A stretch of 64,000 bases of DNA, from the NCBI GenBank assembly GCA_030041335.1, contig JASHOB010000137.1:27685-91684 (forward strand). Reading direction: 5' to 3'. Positions 56,334 through 64,000 of the stretch are shown piece after piece. The notes beneath the pieces were generated by a model. It made no database searches, was not told the DNA's origin, and saw only the letters and a program-made list of their open reading frames with translations. Source of the DNA: Alphaproteobacteria bacterium (lineage in GTDB: Bacteria > Pseudomonadota > Alphaproteobacteria > ATCC43930 > CGMCC-115725). A program made the position numbers and the translations under genes. The first letter of the stretch is position 1. Each line of letters opens with the position of its first letter.

Positions 56334-56870
56334 TCACTCGGCCGAACCACTCTCCGCGAGAGGATGCCTAGCCGATGTGGTCGGCACATTGATGCTCTGT
56401 TGGGAACTGGCCGGCGGCGTCGCTAGCACCTTCTGCCAGCCCTCGGGACAAGACCGGACATAGGGATAGTACCTGTTTGCAGAACCGCAGTAATACCAGT
56501 AGTTCTGGGCGGCTGGCGCCGTTGACGATGGCGCGGCTACGGCGGAGGGATCGTAGCCATAAGAATAATCATAGGGATAGCCGTAGTCCGAATAATTCCA
56601 GCCGTACCAGTACGGATCGCCCCAATAGGGATAGCCGAACCCATAAAAGCCGAGGCCGGCATAACCATAGCGACCATAGCCTCGACCGTAGAAGCCGCTC
56701 TGGCCTTGGAAGCTTCCCCCCCCGCCCCCATGAAAGCCGCCCCCGTGCCAGCTGCCGCCACCGCCGCCGTGACCGCCGCCGCCGCCACGTGCGTCGGCTG
56801 CCGCCGGCAATGCCAGGAGCATCGCGGCACAAACCAATGTCTTGATTCCAAGGTGCGATCGATGAACCAT
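56334..56870 (-). CDS. Secreted Gly/Tyr-rich protein (178 aa)
   Basis: A signal peptide (MVHRSHLGIKTLVCAAMLLA, cleavage near ADA-RG) is followed by glycine-histidine repeats (GGGGGSWHGGGFHGGGGG) and then a Gly-Tyr-rich section (YGRGYGRYGYAGLG, WGDPYWYGWNYSDYGYPY). The C-terminal YYCGSANRYYPYVRSCPEGW resembles the cysteine pair of small secreted proteins seen in alphaproteobacteria. AAAGGAGG precedes ATG 56870. It is probably extracellular or surface-attached; the histidines could bind metal. Confidence 0.82.
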   Translation of the reverse strand: MVHRSHLGIKTLVCAAMLLALPAAADARGGGGGHGGGGGSWHGGGFHGGGGGSFQGQSGFYGRGYGRYGYAGLGFYGFGYPYWGDPYWYGWNYSDYGYPYDYSYGYDPSAVAAPSSTAPAAQNYWYYCGSANRYYPYVRSCPEGWQKVLATPPASSQQSINVPTTSARHPLAESGSAE

Positions 56871-57419
56871 CCATTGCCTCCTTTCGAGGCCGATCCCCCC
56901 GAGGGGGTGAAGAGCGCCAAGTCGGGGCTGACCTGGCGCTCCTCATCGTTCTTCGCTACTTTGGTCGGACACCGACCGAGGGGGTGCGGCGGCATCCACG
57001 TTATAAATGGGCGGACACGGCCGACCTCGGCTTTAAATTCGGATTTATTTGCCCTATCGGCGCACGCATGGCCGGCGCGATTGGCCGAGAAATGGGTTGG
57101 TCGATCGTCGGCGGCTTTATTGCAACGCAGTGGGCGTTGGCACAAAAGAAGAACAGCAACTGCATCGAAGCGAAACGCGCTCGGTGGCTTCGACGATCAA
57201 TCACAATCGACCGAAACTCGGCGCCTTACCCCGACGAGAATGGCTCCGCCGAGCGACATCCGCCGTTTTTCATTTGGAGTTTTTTGCGCGGCGTGAACGC
57301 TGCGACGGACGCCTCATCGGCCAAACAACACGTCCGGGAGAAAGAGCGGCTCCAATGTTAGGTTGCGTTGGCAAAGAAATGCTAGCCAGAGAGAGTTGCT
57401 TCGAAACCGGGAGTAGCTG
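56871..57419. other. Intergenic stretch with hairpin at 56912-56941
   Basis: GAGCGCCA (56912-56919) and TGGCGCTC (56934-56941) are perfect inverted arms, with further GTC/GAC pairing inside. It lies 42 bp upstream of the Gly-Tyr gene start, so it may be a 5' UTR structure. A plus frame (56984-57361) has a short protein-like part (REMGWSIVGGFIATQWALAQ) but no clear start; not called. Confidence 0.4.
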
Positions 57420-58631
57420 TTGAACAGCGCGACAACCTACTTGGGTTCTCCCCGCCGCCGGTGGGTTGTTGTAACCGCACTTGGAACGTCGCAGACCCTC
57501 GCGTGGGCGTCGAGCTATTATCTCCCGGCAATTCTGGCAGGACCAATCGCTTCAGGAGTTGGGAGCTCCCAGACATGGGTGTTTGCGGCATTCTCCGGGT
57601 CCCTCCTGATCGCAGCAGTGCTAGGACCGTTCGTCGGGCGTGTCATTGATCGGCACGGCGGGCGCGGCGTATTGGCGCTTTCCAACGTGGTGCTGGCGAC
57701 GGGCCTCGTTTTGTTAGCGCTCGCCAACGGCCCGATAGGACTGTTTCTCGCCTGGGCGATCTTGGGTGTTGGAATGGCGCTCGGACTCTATGACTCCGGG
57801 TTCGCCGCACTTGCGTCAATTTACGGCGATGAGGCGCGCGGGCCGATTACTGGAATAACACTCTTCGCCGGATTCGCGTCGACAATAAGCTGGCCTCTTT
57901 CCACTGTTCTGAACGACGCGGTCGGCTGGCGAGAGACGTGTTTGGCGTGGGCGGCCCTTAATCTGGTGATCGGCCTTCCGCTCAACCGCTTTCTTGTTCC
58001 ATCAACGGTGCGTCAAATCCGCCATCGGCGCGAGGCTAAAGGTAGAAGCAGTTGGAGGCCATACAAGGAAATGCTTTTGCTGGCGTTTGTATTTGCGGCG
58101 GGGTGGTTTGTTACCGGCGCGATGGCATCGCATCTCCCGGCGCTCCTGCAACGCGCCGGAGTCACGCAGCTTCAAGCGGTTGCTGCCGCGGCGCTAGTCG
58201 GCCCTGCGCAGGTGGCTGCACGAATTGCCGAGTTCCTAGTATTGCGCCGGATTCATCCCGTGGTTTCTGCTCGTATAGCCGCGAGCCTTCATCCGATTGG
58301 CACGGCCATTTTATTTGCTGCCGGCTCGCCGGCCGCGGTGGTATTCGTCCTTTTCTATGGCGCCGGCAATGGCCTTTTGACAATTGCCCGTGGCACGGTG
58401 CCGCTTGCCATATTCGGTCCACATGGGTACGGCGAGCGCACCGGGTTGCTTGGCGCTCCCGCACGCGCTGCGCAGGCTTTTGCCCCGCTCCTCTTTGGAA
58501 TTCTAATGGACAGGCTGGGTTTATCAGTCCTCTTTGTCTCGGCGGGTTTATGCCTTACGGCACTCGGGGCGCTGACATGTGTGCGCGCGTCTCGCCCCGA
58601 GGTAGCTGAAGCTGAGTCGCCGGGAACATAA
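57420..58631 (+). CDS. MFS transporter
   Basis: This 403-aa protein starts with TTG 57420 (MNSATTYLGSPRRRWVVVTA). It has 12 hydrophobic segments and the MFS motif A (VGRVIDRHGGRGVLALSNVV). The sequence TIARGTVPLAIFGPHGYGER in the C-half is common to a widespread proteobacterial group. The substrate is unknown. It stands alone. Confidence 0.85.
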   Translation: MNSATTYLGSPRRRWVVVTALGTSQTLAWASSYYLPAILAGPIASGVGSSQTWVFAAFSGSLLIAAVLGPFVGRVIDRHGGRGVLALSNVVLATGLVLLALANGPIGLFLAWAILGVGMALGLYDSGFAALASIYGDEARGPITGITLFAGFASTISWPLSTVLNDAVGWRETCLAWAALNLVIGLPLNRFLVPSTVRQIRHRREAKGRSSWRPYKEMLLLAFVFAAGWFVTGAMASHLPALLQRAGVTQLQAVAAAALVGPAQVAARIAEFLVLRRIHPVVSARIAASLHPIGTAILFAAGSPAAVVFVLFYGAGNGLLTIARGTVPLAIFGPHGYGERTGLLGAPARAAQAFAPLLFGILMDRLGLSVLFVSAGLCLTALGALTCVRASRPEVAEAESPGT

Positions 58632-58950
58632 TGCCTTGCACCGCACAGGACGACCTCAAGAGAGGCAGCCAAAAAGATCTCCCTACCGCTCGACGCGTTC
58701 AAAGCATTGTGCTTCGGTCCCGCTCTTTCCTGCCCTTGCAGCGTGTCCGCGTTGCAGCCTATGGGAACGTGTGCCGGAAACAGCCGCTGGGGGCGCTGGC
58801 ATAGCACGAATTAGGGCCGCGTCTGTGCTTACGTCCGCCTTTACGGGTGGAGAGTCGTCACGAATTCATCAAGAGCACCCGCACTAGCCCGATCACCGAA
58901 GCTTGGCGAACGCGGTCTTGTGTGTGCCCGGTGCCGGTTCCGCATAGGGT
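58632..58950. other. Intergenic stretch
   Basis: This is the gap between convergent MFS and ALDH genes. No gene recognised. Confidence 0.35.
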
Positions 58951-60450
58951 TCAGATGTCAAATTTAACCCCCTGCGCCAAAGGAAGCTTCACGGAATAGT
59001 TCACCGTGCTTGTCTGCCGGCGCATGTAGCTCTTCCAAGCATCCGAACCGGATTCGCGACCGCCCCCTGTTTCCTTTTCGCCTCCGAAGGCGCCGCCAAT
59101 CTCAGCGCCCGAAGGACCAACATTGACGTTAGCGATACCACAATCCGACCCTGTAGCGGAAAGGAACGTCTCGGCCTCCCGCATATTGAGCGTGAAAATA
59201 CAGGACGAGAGACCTTGAGGAACGCCGTTCTGGAGGCTGATCGCTTCCTCGAGAGTCTCGTAGTCCATGACGTAAAGAATAGGCGCGAAGGTCTCGGACT
59301 TCACAATCGCCGTCTGGCCCGGCATTTCCACGAGAGCCGGCGCAGCGTAGGCGCCGCCCGGAACGCCTTGCGTTACTATGTAGCCGCCGTGAACCTTGCC
59401 ACCCTCTGCGCGCGCCGCATCGAGTGCGCCTTGCATCCGGTCAAGCGCCTTCTTGTCGATCAGCGGACCGACGAGGACGTCTGCCTCGCGCGGATCGCCG
59501 ACCTTGAGGCTCGCGTAGGCCTTGACGAGTCGGCCGACAACTTCGTCTTTGATCGAGTGATGGACGATCAGACGTCGCAGCGTCGTGCAGCGCTGGCCAG
59601 CCGTGCCGACAGCGGAAAAAACGATCGCGCGAACCACCATGTCGAGATCTGCAGTCGGTGCAACAATCATCGCGTTGTTGCCGCCAAGTTCCAATATTGG
59701 GCGCCCCCAGCGAGCCACGACCTTGGGTCCGACGACCTCGCCCATTCGCGTCGACCCGGTCGCCGAGAGAATCGGCACATCCCGGGACACAACCAGAGCC
59801 TCGCCGATCGCGGCGCTGCCGATGACAATTTGGCACAGGCCTTCCGGCGCGTCGGAGCCGAAGCGCGATAAGGCCCGCTCAAAGATCCTGTGCGTCGCGA
59901 TCGCGCTCAAAGGCGTCTTTTCTGATGGCTTCCAAATGACGGAATCACCGCAGACCAGGGCCAGCGCCGCATTCCAGCTCCAAACCGCGACCGGAAAATT
60001 GAATGCCGAAATCACACCGCACGGCCCCATCGGATGCCAAGTCTCGCTCATGCGGTGACCGGGGCGCTCGGACGCAATTGTCAGGCCGTATAGCTGACGC
60101 GACAGACCGGCGGCAAAATCACAGATGTCGATCATCTCCTGTACCTCGCCGAGGCTTTCGGATGTGATTTTGCCGACCTCCAGCGTCACAAGCGCACCGA
60201 GTTCGGACTTCGCCGCGCGCAATTCCTCGCCAAGCAGGCGCACCAATTCGCCACGTCGCGGGGCCGGTACGAGCCGCCAAACCTCGAAGGCGGACTTGGC
60301 GCGCGCGATGACGGCGGTCATTTCGGATAAGCTGGTTTCGCGCACATGGGCGAGTTCCGCGCCGTCGATCGGCGAGCGCAAGACGAGCGTTCCGCCAGCG
60401 AAATCATCTCGCGTCAAACCGGCTGCTGCTAGGATTTCAAAATGCGCCAT
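58951..60450 (-). CDS. Aldehyde dehydrogenase (ALDH7/AmaB type)
   Basis: This 499-aa NAD-dependent dehydrogenase is of the ALDH7 (alpha-aminoadipic semialdehyde/piperidine-6-carboxylate) branch. The catalytic Cys is 288 (GTAGQRCTTLRR), Glu254 (LELGGNNA), Asn151 (FNFPVAVWSWN) and Lys174 (WKPSEKTP). The C-terminal GAFGGEKETGGGRESGSDAW is typical. ATG 60450 has GGAG six bases upstream. Lysine or a related semialdehyde is the likely substrate, but a broader role is possible. Confidence 0.88.
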   Translation of the reverse strand: MAHFEILAAAGLTRDDFAGGTLVLRSPIDGAELAHVRETSLSEMTAVIARAKSAFEVWRLVPAPRRGELVRLLGEELRAAKSELGALVTLEVGKITSESLGEVQEMIDICDFAAGLSRQLYGLTIASERPGHRMSETWHPMGPCGVISAFNFPVAVWSWNAALALVCGDSVIWKPSEKTPLSAIATHRIFERALSRFGSDAPEGLCQIVIGSAAIGEALVVSRDVPILSATGSTRMGEVVGPKVVARWGRPILELGGNNAMIVAPTADLDMVVRAIVFSAVGTAGQRCTTLRRLIVHHSIKDEVVGRLVKAYASLKVGDPREADVLVGPLIDKKALDRMQGALDAARAEGGKVHGGYIVTQGVPGGAYAAPALVEMPGQTAIVKSETFAPILYVMDYETLEEAISLQNGVPQGLSSCIFTLNMREAETFLSATGSDCGIANVNVGPSGAEIGGAFGGEKETGGGRESGSDAWKSYMRRQTSTVNYSVKLPLAQGVKFDI

Positions 60451-60888
60451 GACCATCTCCGCTGCCCTTGATCGCACGCACCCTCCGCCACGCTGTTCCC
60501 TGGAGCAACGCTACGTCACCGTGGGTCGGAGATTAAGCGAAAGATCGTCGCCCATTCGGTGAAAACTTCCGTGAAGCACTCACGCACGCCGGGCAACGGC
60601 GCAACCCTCGCAGCGCGCCGCACGCGACAGCTTCAGCCTGATCGTTAATTGCGAGGCGAAAAAAAGTCCATGTCGCTCGGCGGACGCCCAAGCCACCTCG
60701 CTCGCGCGCAATCGGACCGCGCGGGCCTAACCCGTTCGACCGCGCTCCGTTCGAGTTCTTGCGCCCACTCGAAATAACCAAGGAATACGCCGCAAGCGTT
60801 TCAAGTTCGCACGCACTCGCTCCCCCTGCGACGGTGGAGGCTATTTTCGTTGCAACACCTGCTCACGTTCTGAAGAGCCACACACGCT
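60451..60888. other. Intergenic stretch
   Basis: No gene recognised. Confidence 0.35.
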
Positions 60889-62124
60889 TCAGGAAATCAC
60901 CACGTCGCCTGCGATGCCGAAATAAACACGCGCGATTTCGGGCGCGAAGAAATCGGCCTGGTGCGTGGCGTTGTTCTTGAAGGTGGCCAGGTCGCGGAAG
61001 AACCGCTGCATCGGTTGACCGTCGAGCGCGTTCGATGAACTCGCGGCGCGGAAGAATTCGAGCCCCGCCTCCCAGGCGAGGCGGATTGCCTGGTGGTGCA
61101 CACCCATCATCTGATAGGCCTTGAGCGCGGTGAAGGGATCGCCCGACACCTCGCCACGGCTGTACTCCATGTAGAGCCTGCCAGTATGGAGTAGCAGAGC
61201 CTCCGCCGAAAGCGTCATCGACATGCCGAGGCCAAACACGCGCTGGAAATCCGGATGCTCGAATTTCATCACATCCGGCCCGTAGTGCGCACGCGAGGTG
61301 CGGACGATACGCTCATACTCCGCCATCGCCGCCTTGGCGGCGCCGACCTGGCTGCAGGCGAGTGAGCCACCTGCGTAGCCAAGAAACTGCCCGGCATAGA
61401 GCGAATTGTTGTGAAAGCGCCAGCCCGGGGTATCGGCGCCGCGCGGCCGGAAATCGGTCATCGGCAGCGCGAACTCGCGCGGGATCCACGCGTCCTCCAC
61501 CACGATGGTGTTGGAGCCGCTGCCCTTGAGGCCGAGGATCGCACCCCAGTCCTCCAGCACCTCATACTGCTCGCGCGGGATCATGATCATCAGGCGCTGA
61601 CTCGGCGCGTCCTTGACGTGCGCGCCACCGAGGAGATGGGACGAATAGGGCGCGCCCGAGGCATAGGGCCAGCGGCCGCTCACGCGCCAACCGTCGCCAT
61701 CCGGCGTCGCGATGCATTGCTGCTTGCCGCGCGCGGGCAGGCTACCGGGCGCGATGAAGTCGTGCGTTGCGCCGAAGATCTTTTCCTGCGCCGACGGCGG
61801 GAAATACGATGCGACGTGCAGCGCGTGGCTCGATCCGAGCGCGAGGCACCAGCCGATGCCTGGATCCGCGGTGCAGATCGCCAGCATCACGCGGTAATAG
61901 GTCGGGAAGTCGAACTCGTAGCCGCCGTAGCGGCGCGGCACGAAGATGCGATAGAAACCGGCTTCGCGGAATTGATCATGCAGTTCGCGCGAATAATAGC
62001 CGCGCTTCTCCGCCACCTCGGCCTCGGCGCGCACGGCCGGCGCCAGCGCCTGGGCGCGCCCGATCATTTCTTCTTGTGTGAGGTTAGGCTCAGGCGTCGC
62101 CTGGCGGCTAACATTTTCGGTCAT
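60889..62124 (-). CDS. Acyl-CoA-dehydrogenase-fold flavin hydroxylase (second)
   Basis: This 411-aa protein is of the same fold as the one at 12081-13241 and closer to HsaA/HpaB-C2-like monooxygenases. Markers are REAGFYRIFVPRRYGGYEFD (about 53-72), GWRVSGRWPYASGAPYSSHL (about 144-163), LKGSGSNTIVVEDAWIPREF (about 200-219) and HQAIRLAWEAGLEFFRAASS. ATG 62124 follows GGGAGGA. It hydroxylates phenols or steroid-like rings using reduced flavin from a partner reductase that is absent here. It may work with the VOC dioxygenase and small monooxygenase nearby. Confidence 0.86.
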   Translation of the reverse strand: MTENVSRQATPEPNLTQEEMIGRAQALAPAVRAEAEVAEKRGYYSRELHDQFREAGFYRIFVPRRYGGYEFDFPTYYRVMLAICTADPGIGWCLALGSSHALHVASYFPPSAQEKIFGATHDFIAPGSLPARGKQQCIATPDGDGWRVSGRWPYASGAPYSSHLLGGAHVKDAPSQRLMIMIPREQYEVLEDWGAILGLKGSGSNTIVVEDAWIPREFALPMTDFRPRGADTPGWRFHNNSLYAGQFLGYAGGSLACSQVGAAKAAMAEYERIVRTSRAHYGPDVMKFEHPDFQRVFGLGMSMTLSAEALLLHTGRLYMEYSRGEVSGDPFTALKAYQMMGVHHQAIRLAWEAGLEFFRAASSSNALDGQPMQRFFRDLATFKNNATHQADFFAPEIARVYFGIAGDVVIS

Positions 62125-62244
62125 GGTGGTGCGATCCTCCCGCGCCAAGCACAGTGGCACATCCGATGCGGACCGTCATGGTTGGGATTTTTCCGCTTAG
62201 GGGCGCTTCCCCACGCGGCGAAGGTCACCGGCGCCACACCACCC

Positions 62245-62638
62245 AACCCGGATTGGCAAAAAATTCGAGCATGCGGTCGACCTTGGCGTCGCTGAGCTTG
62301 CCGATGCCCGCGCGCGCCCTTTACGCTCACTGGCACCGCCGAGACCTAATCGACGGATTCGACCGGCAACCATCCGCCAGCCCGAAGCGCGCGTACCAGC
62401 TTCCGCAGGACAAGATCGCGCTTAGGCGAATGCTCCAGAATCAGCCGCGATGTCTGGCCGGCGGATCCCGATCATTGTCGCTGCTGCTCGCGCCCAGTTC
62501 CAGACGATGCCAGCCATCGGAGACGCCGACGCGTTCTAGCAATGCGAACGTGCCGGGATCAAGAACTGCCTCGACCGCATCAAACCGCGCGCGCCCGCGA
62601 TGCCAGGCATTATCGAGCAGATAGGATGGTTCGGGCAT
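62245..62638 (-). pseudogene. SAM-dependent methyltransferase remnant
   Basis: MPEPSYLLDNAWHRGRARFD and VLDPGTFALLERVGVSDGWH are the N-terminal pattern of a methyltransferase family whose motif I should follow; here the sequence jumps. Further on, LILEHSPKRDLVLRKLVRAL, RAGGWLPVESVD then a stop, and later GIGKLSDAKVDRMLEFFANP, are the post-motif and C-terminal parts. Motif I itself and about 100 residues are gone. The gene is dead. Confidence 0.7.
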
Positions 62639-62727
62639 CGTCGTTTCCTGGCGTTGGCAGAGGGAAACCCATACATGCGGGCCGCACTCGGCCGTCCGCT
62701 TCTTGCGCCCGAATTCGCTAGAGTGAT

Positions 62728-63018
62728 CTATCGCGTGCGGTTATAGGTGTAGTCCTCGCGCTCGCCCCGCCCTGCCATTAAGCCGCCCGATGCCGGCGGC
62801 CGCGTTGCTTGAAGCCTGGCGTGAACGTCGAGCGCGTCCTGATCCTTCCAGCGCTCGAGAAGCACGATCTTGTCAGGATCGTCGACGCTCCGAAATGCTT
62901 CGAACTGCTCGCAGCCCGGCTCCTTGCGCACTTCGGCGCAGCGCCCACGCATCGTCTGCGCCAACTCGCCCCCCTTGCCTGGGCTCGCATTCAAGGTGAT
63001 CACCAGCCGTACCGCCAT
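62728..63018 (-). CDS. Antibiotic-biosynthesis-monooxygenase-like protein
   Basis: This 96-aa single ABM (dimeric alpha+beta barrel) protein has MAVRLVITLNASPGKGGELA, RKEPGCEQFEAFRSVDDPDK and IVLLERWKDQDALDVHARLQ. Such proteins oxidise quinols or help degrade aromatic compounds; many act without cofactors. It ends 89 bp before the methyltransferase remnant and begins 13 bp after the VOC gene, likely one operon. Confidence 0.87.
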   Translation of the reverse strand: MAVRLVITLNASPGKGGELAQTMRGRCAEVRKEPGCEQFEAFRSVDDPDKIVLLERWKDQDALDVHARLQATRPPASGGLMAGRGEREDYTYNRTR

Positions 63019-63030
63019 CAGTATTCTCCA

Positions 63031-63576
63031 TCATGAGCGTTTGATCAATTGCGCTTCGGCTTTGTTGCGCCATGCCTCGATGGTCTGGAAGCGCGGATTG
63101 TCGCGATTCTCTTCGACGGTCGCGCGCTTGATCTCCTCCTCAGTGAGGCTGAGATCGAGAGGCCGGCCAAAAGGCTGACCGACATACCACGGCATATCCC
63201 AACGAAATTCGACGCGGTTGTCTTCGGGGTCTTGGCTATAGACCGAGAGCCACGAGCCGTGATGGGTCATGCGAATGCGAGCGGCGCCGCTCTCGACCAA
63301 CATGCGATGGCGCGCCTGCAGATCCGGATAAGTGGCTAGGCGGAAGCAGACATGGTTGAGCGCGCCCTCGCCAGATTTGCCTTTGCGGCCGCTGGTCAGC
63401 GCCAATTGATGATGCTCAGCCTGTGGATCGAAGGTCAGGAACGCGATGTCGTTCGCACCGATTTTGCCGATATCGGAGAGATGAAAGCCAAGCGTCTCGG
63501 TGTAATACGCCAGCATCGTGGCGAAATCGAAACAACTGATGACGACATGCGAGATGACAGGTCGGCCGTTCGCCAT
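63031..63576 (-). CDS. VOC-family (type I extradiol-like) dioxygenase
   Basis: This 181-aa protein is of the vicinal oxygen chelate superfamily. Ligands: His10 (ISHVVISC), a His in ALNHVCFRL (about 74) and Glu in DNRVEFRWDMPW (about 123). FATMLAYYTETLGFHLSD is the typical helix after the first strand. A single VOC module pair suggests a one-domain extradiol dioxygenase or glyoxalase-like enzyme. It precedes the small monooxygenase gene in the same direction, so both probably handle an aromatic or quinone intermediate. Confidence 0.87.
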   Translation of the reverse strand: MANGRPVISHVVISCFDFATMLAYYTETLGFHLSDIGKIGANDIAFLTFDPQAEHHQLALTSGRKGKSGEGALNHVCFRLATYPDLQARHRMLVESGAARIRMTHHGSWLSVYSQDPEDNRVEFRWDMPWYVGQPFGRPLDLSLTEEEIKRATVEENRDNPRFQTIEAWRNKAEAQLIKRS

Positions 63577-63590
63577 GATATGCGCTCCCT

Positions 63591-64000
63591 TCAGCGACTG
63601 ACGGAGCCATCATAGGCTTGCGGCGTTGCCATCACCAATACGTTCGCGGTAGGGACAGCCGGTACTGGCCGCCCCCCGCACAGATCGGGACTCGCCCAAT
63701 TGAGACATCCGGCTCCTACCTTGGGTGACTGACGGCGAACCGCTGGTGCGGCCAGGGATGAAGAATGCGCAGTGTGGGAAGCCAGTCGTAGGCGAGCCGC
63801 TATACGGTCCCAAGTCATGTCGTTACGCTGGCTGCGCCGCCGAAGCGAGCGCCGCCAGAGTTCAACGACATAGTGGCGGAACGCTGAGAGCGCTCGGCTG
63901 TTTGTCGGGACCGCGTAGTAGGCGAAGTGGCCCATCACGACCTGCCACAGCCATTTCCCCTGTTCAGGGATCGGCTGGTGCCGGCGTCGTTGTAGCTGCT
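63591..64000 (-). pseudogene. Group II intron maturase C-terminus, decayed
   Basis: From the window edge, HFAYYAVPTNSRALSAFRHY, VVELWRRSLRRRSQ and MTWDRI match the X/maturase domain of group II intron reverse transcriptases. The frame then shifts near 63810 to continue as RLAYDWLPTLRILHPWPHQR, FAVSHPR, where a stop (63716-63718) replaces the usual Trp of HPRWEP. After it come EPDV and ICAGGG, the normal protein end. This is the 3' part of a dead intron; the 5' part lies outside the window. Confidence 0.75.

Overview
The window looks like a chromosomal accessory region of a soil or sediment alphaproteobacterium, most likely Hyphomicrobiales/Bradyrhizobium-like. The basis is high GC, strong GC bias at third codon positions, purine-rich Shine-Dalgarno sites, and the gene families present. 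These include LIV-type and sugar ABC systems, PobA with an IclR regulator, Rieske oxygenases, TauD-type dioxygenases, LigAB extradiol dioxygenase, and an fdhE/selA/selB order. The lineage is an inference from content; there is no rRNA gene.

Layout. 0.5-5 kb: small hypothetical genes and a frameshifted large gene. 5.2-9.3 kb (minus): sugar-type ABC transporter with an FGGY kinase. 9.5-14.5 kb (plus): tight operon of amidohydrolase, LigA, LigB, flavin-dependent hydroxylase and a core MetE-like methyltransferase. 14.5-23.8 kb: two more core MetE-like genes, each facing its own regulator (LysR, TetR), a decayed LIV-type binding protein, a TetR/O-methyltransferase pair and a MarR/quinone oxidoreductase pair with a near-perfect operator. 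24.2-27.6 kb: adenosine-specific kinase, SAM hydrolase, SCO1, haloacid dehalogenase. 27.9-33.6 kb: Rieske oxygenase plus LIV-type binding protein facing an IclR regulator, then pobA and a truncated PcaK-like transporter. 34-39 kb: stress protein and a selenocysteine locus in which only selB is intact. 39-48 kb: ArsR/SRPBCC pair, pirin, 5'-3' exonuclease, MarR, two TauD dioxygenases, and a cyclic-nucleotide-binding thioredoxin-reductase-like protein. 48-58.6 kb: two Rieske oxygenases, HpaI-type aldolase, three MFS transporters. 58.9-64 kb: aldehyde dehydrogenase, second flavin-dependent hydroxylase, methyltransferase remnant, small monooxygenase, VOC dioxygenase, and the 3' part of a decayed group II intron at the edge.

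How the genes fit together. Most of the window imports and oxidises aromatic or similar acids: uptake (ABC, MFS), hydroxylation or O-demethylation (Rieske, PobA, acyl-CoA-dehydrogenase-fold hydroxylases), ring cleavage (LigAB, VOC) and aldol cleavage (HpaI). Unusually, one-carbon/methyl chemistry is interleaved: three zinc-motif MetE-core proteins, two methyltransferases (one broken), a SAM hydrolase and an adenosine-specific kinase. I infer that methyl groups removed from substrates may be captured here, but no sequence feature proves the substrates.

The region is also rich in dead genes (fdhE, selA, selC, PcaK, RidA, AraC, LIV-binding protein, methyltransferase, group II intron), which suggests an actively reshuffled catabolic island.
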